Assembly (NCBI RefSeq): GCF_003815675.1
Contig: NZ_CP033918.1
Span: forward strand, 3,286,001 to 3,350,000
Reading direction: 5' to 3'
Source of the DNA: Chryseobacterium sp. G0186
Lineage (GTDB): Bacteria > Bacteroidota > Bacteroidia > Flavobacteriales > Weeksellaceae
DNA length: 64,000 nt
The notes below the pieces were generated by a model. That model was given only the letters and a program-made list of their open reading frames with translations, searched no databases and had not been told where the DNA came from. Numbering within the stretch: position 1 is the first letter of the stretch; each line of letters starts with the position of its first letter. Shown here piece after piece: positions 58,964 through 64,000 of this stretch. The position numbers and the translations under genes are program-made.

Positions 58964-60256
58964 GTGGAATTATATTATTCATTTTCAGCATTAATCGTAT
59001 TAGCATCCATATTTGCCTATCTTAATTACAGATTCTTAAAACTTCCCAGTACCATCGGGATTATGGTGATTGCTATTGTGGTTTCCATTTTTCTGGTATT
59101 GTTTGGAGAAACAGTGCTTCCAAGAACATTCGGGCATCTGAATAACCTGATGGAAAGTATTGATTTTACAGAAATTCTGATGGGGGCAATGCTTAACTTT
59201 CTTCTCTTTGCAGGAGGAATTCATATTAACATCAATGATCTTAAAGAACAGTTCAGACCCGTACTGATATTTTCTACCGTAGGTGTGGTTATTTCCACCT
59301 TTGTTGTAGGTTTCGGTATGTTTTATCTGTTGCCTTATTTAGGCGTAAACCTGCCTTTTATCTATTGCCTTGTTTTTGGAGCCTTAATTTCACCTACCGA
59401 TCCGGTAGCTGTATTAAGTGTACTGAAGCAGGCCAAGGTTTCCAAATCACTGGAAACAAAGGTTGCAGGAGAATCTCTCTTTAATGATGGGATGGCCGTT
59501 GTAGTCTTTACAGTGGTTCTTCAGCTTGCCATAGGAAAAGAAGTGGATCTTGGTGTAGAAAGTATTGGTTTGCTTTTACTTAAAGAAGCCGGAGGAGGGA
59601 TTTTACTTGGTGTTTTACTGGGTTGGGTTACCTCAAGGCTTATGCGTGAAGTGGATGATTATATTATATCCGTATTAGTGACGCTTTCCGTTGTAATGGG
59701 TGGTTATCTTATTGCAAGGCAGATGCATATTTCAGGGCCATTAACGATGGTTGCGGCCGGATTATTTATGGGGAATTTTAACAGAAGCTTCAAAATGAAA
59801 TCTGTTACTCAGGATTACCTGATTAAATTCTGGGAACTGATCGATGAAATTCTGAATGCTGTATTATTCCTGTTTATCGGGTTTGAACTATTGATGATTA
59901 AAGACCTGAAGCACTTTATGATTCCTGGTGTATTGGCTATTGCTGTTGTTCTGTTTGCAAGATTTATTTCAATCTGGGGACCTACAAAATTTACCTCCCT
60001 AAGAAAAAGCTTTAGCCCGCAAACCGTAAAAGTATTGGTTTGGGGAGGAATCCGGGGAGGAGTTTCCATTGCGTTGGCGATGTCTATTCCGAAAAGTGAA
60101 TACAGTGAAGCTATTCTAAGTATCACTTATTGCGTAGTGGTCTTCTCCATTATTGTTCAGGGGCTTACCATTGCTAAGGTGGCCAATCCTAACCAAATAG
60201 CAAAAGAAGAGGAAGAGCAGGAGCAGGAAAATGTTGCCTTGGAGGAGAAAGCTTAG
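58964..60256 (+). CDS. Cation/proton antiporter (NhaP/CPA1 type)
   Basis: 430 residues with about 12 membrane spans. Transport-core motifs ISPTDPVAVLSVLK and GESLFNDGMAVVVF (the Asn-Asp pair), plus RFISIWGP and WGGIRGGVSIALAMSIP. Exchanges Na+ or K+ for H+ at the inner membrane. The start is GTG at 58964 (MELYYSFSAL), with no ATG nearby that would keep TM1. Acidic C-terminal tail. Confidence 0.92.
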   Translation: MELYYSFSALIVLASIFAYLNYRFLKLPSTIGIMVIAIVVSIFLVLFGETVLPRTFGHLNNLMESIDFTEILMGAMLNFLLFAGGIHININDLKEQFRPVLIFSTVGVVISTFVVGFGMFYLLPYLGVNLPFIYCLVFGALISPTDPVAVLSVLKQAKVSKSLETKVAGESLFNDGMAVVVFTVVLQLAIGKEVDLGVESIGLLLLKEAGGGILLGVLLGWVTSRLMREVDDYIISVLVTLSVVMGGYLIARQMHISGPLTMVAAGLFMGNFNRSFKMKSVTQDYLIKFWELIDEILNAVLFLFIGFELLMIKDLKHFMIPGVLAIAVVLFARFISIWGPTKFTSLRKSFSPQTVKVLVWGGIRGGVSIALAMSIPKSEYSEAILSITYCVVVFSIIVQGLTIAKVANPNQIAKEEEEQEQENVALEEKA

Positions 60257-60287
60257 TCTTGAAATTAAAAATAAGCAATCAGTTAAA

Positions 60288-61007
60288 ATGAGCAGCATTG
60301 TTAAAGAAATAAAGGAAGCATTAGCCGTTTTATCCATTCCTGAAAAAGCGGCATTTTTTCCTAGGTTTTTTAAAACAGGAAAAGGTGAATATGGCGAGGG
60401 TGATCTTTTTTTGGGAGTAAAAGTTCCCGATCAGAGAACTGTAGCTAAAGAATACTACTCAAAACTCAATTTAAAAGAACTGAGTGAGCTGCTTTCCTCA
60501 GAATATCATGAACATCGGCTGACGGCTCTTTTTATGCTCATCTCAAAGTTTGAGAAAACAAAAGATAAAGTTATAAAAGATGAAGTGGTAACATTTTATC
60601 TTAATCATCTTCCATACGTTAACAATTGGGATCTAGTAGATTCTAGCTGCTATAAGATTTTAGGGAGATATGCCTATGAAAACAAGAAAGAACACCTGTT
60701 GAGAGACCTTTCAGAAGCAGAGGAGATGTGGCATAAAAGAATTGCTGTTGTAGGCACCATGCATTATGTAAAAAAAGGATCTTTTGATCTTACCAAGGAA
60801 TTTGTTACCAGAAACCTAAAACATCCTCACGATCTGATGCATAAGGCAAACGGATGGTTATTAAGGGAAATGGGTAATAAAAATGAGCAAGAACTGATCA
60901 GCTATTTGAATGCCTGTTATAAAGAAATGCCCAGAACCTGCCTGCGATATGCAATTGAAAAACTAGACGAGGATCTTCGTCAGGATTATCTGAAAGGACG
61001 TATTTAA
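60288..61007 (+). CDS. DNA alkylation repair protein (AlkD-like HEAT repeats)
   Basis: 239 residues from MSSIVKEIKEALAVLS (60288); an upstream Met overlapping the antiporter adds 19 atypical residues. HEAT-like repeats: KVPDQRTVAKEYYSKLNL, LNHLPYVNNWDLVDSSCYKILG (AlkD NNWDLVD motif), MWHKRIAVVGTMHYVKKG, HKANGWLLREMG. AlkD removes alkylated purines without base flipping. Confidence 0.9.
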   Translation: MSSIVKEIKEALAVLSIPEKAAFFPRFFKTGKGEYGEGDLFLGVKVPDQRTVAKEYYSKLNLKELSELLSSEYHEHRLTALFMLISKFEKTKDKVIKDEVVTFYLNHLPYVNNWDLVDSSCYKILGRYAYENKKEHLLRDLSEAEEMWHKRIAVVGTMHYVKKGSFDLTKEFVTRNLKHPHDLMHKANGWLLREMGNKNEQELISYLNACYKEMPRTCLRYAIEKLDEDLRQDYLKGRI

Positions 61008-61136
61008 AATAAAACCCAAAATGGATGATTTCTGGTCTTTAAAAAATACCGGAAAACAGCTATTTATGCTCAAAAAACTAAAGATCATAAGGATATAAGG
61101 CTAAAATTGAGTAATTTTACGGCCTTAAGCCCAATC

Positions 61137-61805
61137 ATGAAAAATTTCCTCAGATTATTTCTTTTATTTCTCCCTCTGCTATTCTTGACAAGTTGTTTCG
61201 ATATTCTTGATAAAGTGAATATGAAAGCAGATGGTACAGGAGAATATACCATTATTCTGAATGCCAGCAAAAGCAAGACAAGACTGGCTTCAATCTCCAA
61301 AATGGAAACCATCAACGGAAAAAAAGTTCCTAAAAAAGCTGACATTGAAAATAAGATCAATGAAGCTGCAAAAATTTTTAAAGGAACTCCCGGCATCAGC
61401 AATGTGAAAACCTCCATGGACTTTGATAACTATATCATCAAACTGAGCTGTAATTTCAAAAAGATTGAAAACATCAATGCCGGCTTAGAAAAACTGAAGT
61501 CCCAGAATATTTTAGGAAAAATGATTCCTACACAAATTTACAGCCAGAATCTTGAAAAAAAGGTATTTACCAGAAATAAAGTGAATACATTCAAAGCTGA
61601 TTACGACAAGCTGAGTAAGGGAGATAAGGAAGTTTTTAATGATGCAAAATATACTTCCATCATGCAATTTGAAAGTACAGTGAAATCACACACCAATAAT
61701 GCATATGTACTTTCTCCCAATAAAAAGGCATTCAAATTTGAGGCTGATATTCTGGATCTGATTCTTCAGAAAAAACAAATACAAAACACAATTCTTTTCC
61801 AATAA
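61137..61805 (+). CDS. Lipoprotein of the group upstream of DUF4836-like proteins
   Basis: 222 residues from MKNFLRLFLLFLPLLFLTSCFDI (lipobox LTSCF) at 61137. Mature part VNMKADGTGEYTIILNASKSKTRLASISKME is like bacterial LppM/DUF3153-type starts. No catalytic motif. It precedes two genes for related-looking lipid- or membrane-attached proteins 18 nt downstream, so the three likely form a unit. Confidence 0.6.
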   Translation: MKNFLRLFLLFLPLLFLTSCFDILDKVNMKADGTGEYTIILNASKSKTRLASISKMETINGKKVPKKADIENKINEAAKIFKGTPGISNVKTSMDFDNYIIKLSCNFKKIENINAGLEKLKSQNILGKMIPTQIYSQNLEKKVFTRNKVNTFKADYDKLSKGDKEVFNDAKYTSIMQFESTVKSHTNNAYVLSPNKKAFKFEADILDLILQKKQIQNTILFQ

Positions 61806-61822
61806 ATTTCTAAACTATAGTC

Positions 61823-63841
61823 ATGAAATCTATCTTATTAAAAACACAAAAAATTATTTTTATCCTCTTTGGTTTTACACTGGTGTTTGCTCAAAACAGT
61901 ATGAAAATCCCATCTGATGCCGTATTTTATATGGAGGTTAACGGGAAACAGCTTAATAATAAAATCAACTGGAATAAACTTAATCCTTTGCTGCATGAGC
62001 TAAGCAAAAAAAGCAAGGAAAACCTTTCATGGACAGATTATTCCAAAACAGGAATTAAATATGATGCTGCTCAGTACCATTATGCAAGTTTTAATGACTC
62101 CATTAAGACCTATAATACTTTTTTTATCATTGATAATAAAGAAAAATTTCAGGAATTCATTAATTCTGTGAAGAAAAAAGGACAGGAAGTTTCTCAGAAA
62201 AACAACTATTCTTACGTAGATATCAATGATGATGTTTTTGTTGCATGGAATGGAAGTCGTGCTGCTCTTAGCATGATAAGCTATACGAAACCTTATAAAG
62301 ATCTTTGGGCAACAGAGGCTGTCACAGACAGTACAGCGGTTGCGGTTGTTGACAGTGTTGCGGTGGATGCTACGGATACAGCTTATACTGATGAACCGGA
62401 AAAACCTTTTAATTATAAAGAGGAAATTAAGAGCCTGAAAGAAGATATTAAGTATCTGAAAGAAAGTATCAAGGATAATAACAACGAGATTGCAAGGATT
62501 CAGAAAGATATCAAATACCTGCAAAAACATCATAAGTATCCGAAAGAGAAAGAAAGTGCAGAGAACCCTGAAAATGAGGAGGCAATGCCTTACGAACCTT
62601 ATGAGGAAGAAAGCGATATAGCTTACAAGAAAGAACAGGATTCTATTCGCAGAGAAAACTTCAAGGTCGTTAAAAAGAATGCTGAAGACCGTTTTGATCA
62701 ATATTTCAGTTCAAATTTAGAAATTGAGGTTCCTAAAGAAATGCTGGCATTCAGAGATGCTAATTCCGATGTTTTTGTTTACACAGACTATGGCAGAATT
62801 GTGAATGACGGAATTTATGGAAAGATGACAAAGTTCTACAGTTATGGGCAGTTCTTCCAAAATATGTACAATTCTAACCAAGCATACAATCTGTATTTTG
62901 ATAAAGATAAAGTAAGGCTGGTGAATAATTATCAGCATAAAAATACTGAAATTCAAAAGAATATCTCAAGTATTTATAAAGGGAAGAAAAACAAAAAATT
63001 GCTTGAACTTATCAATGATAAAAGTGTTGGTTACTACTCAATGAATGTAAATGGGGCGAAGTGTTTTGACGTCATGTACAACCTTCTTCAGAACTCAGGA
63101 GAGAATGAGTACAAAAAAGAAATGGAACTCATCATGGAAACCATGAAAATTGTTCTGGACGAAGAAGCCATTGCCAAAATAGCTCCAGGTAACGGAATCT
63201 TTGTTTTAAATGAATTGAAGTCTAAGAAAGTAGAGTACACGGATTACGAATACGATGCTGATTTCAATGAAAAAGAAGTGAAGAAAACCAAGGAAATTGC
63301 TGTTCCTAACTTTACTTTCGCTTTTGCAACAGATAACGAGGGCTACTGGAACCGTATTTTTGATGTGCTGACTACCAATAAAAAACTGGCTAAAAGATTT
63401 TCTAAAAAAGGAAACCTTTACACGTTTAAAGAAGAGAAAGACGGAGGATATATAGATCAATTGTTCTTTACGGTAAAAGATGGTGTGGTATATCTGATGA
63501 GTTCTGCCGATAATATTTCACCTGTCAATCAGTCTGACGTTTCCAGAAAATGGGCAAAAGATTCAGGTAAATACCCTTTATCCGGAAGATTGGATATCCA
63601 GAAACTTTTAACCGGCTTAGATAAAGAGTTTAAAAGTCCTAAAGAAAGAAAAACATTAGATGCCATCAGAAAAAATGTAGGAGAATTGTACTACAAGACT
63701 GAAGTGAAGGGAGAAAGTATTCAGACTGAAATGAATTATAATATTAAAAATTCTTCGGAGAACAGTCTGATGTATTTCTTTGATGTGTTTGAGCAGATTT
63801 TTAAAACAACAGAAAAAGAAAAGAATACACCAATTTTATAG
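61823..63841 (+). CDS. DUF4836-like secreted protein
   Basis: 672 residues. Signal peptide MKSILLKTQKIIFILFGFTLVFA, then KIPSDAVFYMEVNGKQLNNKINWNKL (the opening of DUF4836-type proteins). A charged coiled coil (about 200-245, KEEIKSLKEDIKYLKESIKD) and an acidic linker interrupt the fold, which resumes with LAFRDANSDVFVYTDYGR. C-terminal strands VGYYSMNVNGAK and VYLMSSADNISP. Periplasmic or surface; function unknown. It stops immediately before the next ATG. Confidence 0.65.
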   Translation: MKSILLKTQKIIFILFGFTLVFAQNSMKIPSDAVFYMEVNGKQLNNKINWNKLNPLLHELSKKSKENLSWTDYSKTGIKYDAAQYHYASFNDSIKTYNTFFIIDNKEKFQEFINSVKKKGQEVSQKNNYSYVDINDDVFVAWNGSRAALSMISYTKPYKDLWATEAVTDSTAVAVVDSVAVDATDTAYTDEPEKPFNYKEEIKSLKEDIKYLKESIKDNNNEIARIQKDIKYLQKHHKYPKEKESAENPENEEAMPYEPYEEESDIAYKKEQDSIRRENFKVVKKNAEDRFDQYFSSNLEIEVPKEMLAFRDANSDVFVYTDYGRIVNDGIYGKMTKFYSYGQFFQNMYNSNQAYNLYFDKDKVRLVNNYQHKNTEIQKNISSIYKGKKNKKLLELINDKSVGYYSMNVNGAKCFDVMYNLLQNSGENEYKKEMELIMETMKIVLDEEAIAKIAPGNGIFVLNELKSKKVEYTDYEYDADFNEKEVKKTKEIAVPNFTFAFATDNEGYWNRIFDVLTTNKKLAKRFSKKGNLYTFKEEKDGGYIDQLFFTVKDGVVYLMSSADNISPVNQSDVSRKWAKDSGKYPLSGRLDIQKLLTGLDKEFKSPKERKTLDAIRKNVGELYYKTEVKGESIQTEMNYNIKNSSENSLMYFFDVFEQIFKTTEKEKNTPIL

Positions 63842-64000
63842 ATGAATAAAAAGAAGATTATTGTCCCGTTACTTTTATTGCTCACCATTGCAGTATACTT
63901 TGTGGTTTTTTATAAAAATAAGAACCTTAAGTATATTCCTGAGAACGCAGATGCAGTGGTTCTAATAGATGTAAAGAAATTAACAGGACAATACCTCTTC
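63842..64000 (+). CDS. Start of a membrane-anchored relative of the preceding protein
   Basis: Only 53 codons are in the window: MNKKKIIVPLLLLLTIAVYF (membrane anchor), then KYIPENADAVVLIDVKKL, which repeats the IPxDAVxxxxVxxK opening of the 672-residue protein before it. Its ATG follows that stop without a gap. Confidence 0.7.
   Translation, partial: MNKKKIIVPLLLLLTIAVYFVVFYKNKNLKYIPENADAVVLIDVKKLTGQYLF

Noticed and set aside
1..64000. tRNA, rRNA or riboswitch genes
   Set aside because: I looked for cloverleaf ends and conserved riboswitch cores in the intergenic gaps and saw none that I could support by eye.

Overview
The window looks like the chromosome of a Chryseobacterium-type flavobacterium (Bacteroidota). 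Pointers are type IX secretion sorting domains (24762 and 56027 genes), PorT-like outer-membrane barrels, LytS/LytTR two-component genes, an ECF sigma factor followed by an anti-sigma/barrel protein, an S46 dipeptidyl-peptidase, promoters with the Bacteroidota -7 box TAnnTTTG and the near absence of Shine-Dalgarno sites.

Layout. 1-6823 is housekeeping: a PorT-like barrel (cut by the window edge), a TonB-C-like secreted protein, pepT, an HMG-CoA-lyase-family gene, a 3-mercaptopyruvate sulfurtransferase, a MIP18/SufT-like protein, an exonuclease, a CsaA-like tRNA-binding protein and a metallopeptidase-like protein. 6824-10150 is a small AT-rich accessory patch with a 31-codon peptide gene that has its own promoter and terminator, a 720-residue protein with a restriction-endonuclease-like N-terminus, and a decayed serine recombinase. 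10172-26786 returns to core genes: ATP-grasp, universal stress protein, LytS/LytTR pair, an RND efflux operon, sigma/anti-sigma, a T9SS cargo protein and a beta-helix protein.

The centre of interest is 27822-46740, an 18,919-bp Tn7-like transposon inserted in comM (yifB). It starts TGTCAA, ends TTGACA, and is flanked by a perfect 5-bp duplication GGAAG (27817-27821 and 46741-46745). Rejoining the flanks restores the ComM reading frame. The tnsA-tnsB-tnsC-tniQ block is at the right end, followed by a convergent gene that I read as a TnsE relative and a second tnsA. The first tnsA seems to have lost its start by a one-base deletion.

The cargo holds a DUF3800 gene with a small partner, an ABC-3C three-component conflict system with a nuclease-like effector, a frameshifted resolvase, and a compact four-gene cluster: a 71-residue Cys-rich peptide, two E1/ThiF-like adenylating enzymes with PqqD-like N-termini, and a UvrA-like double ABC ATPase lacking the UvrB-binding domain. 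I read the last cluster as an undescribed RiPP-type pathway with a DNA-acting product or DNA-protecting self-resistance. An XRE regulator and a superinfection-immunity-like membrane protein lie beside it.

47488-64000 is core again: spondin-like lipoprotein, YdeI-family protein, S46 peptidase, META protein, a T9SS/repeat surface-protein operon with a LytTR regulator, hflX, a cation/proton antiporter, AlkD-like repair protein and a group of DUF4836-like proteins.

Two regulatory patterns cut across genes. One promoter architecture, TACGTCRAGTTYTGTCGC followed at a fixed distance by TAnnTTTG, occurs four times. ACGCTTCAC-type sites, two of them exactly 21 bp apart, stand in front of the RND operon and, in weaker form, in front of the neighbouring LytS/LytTR genes.
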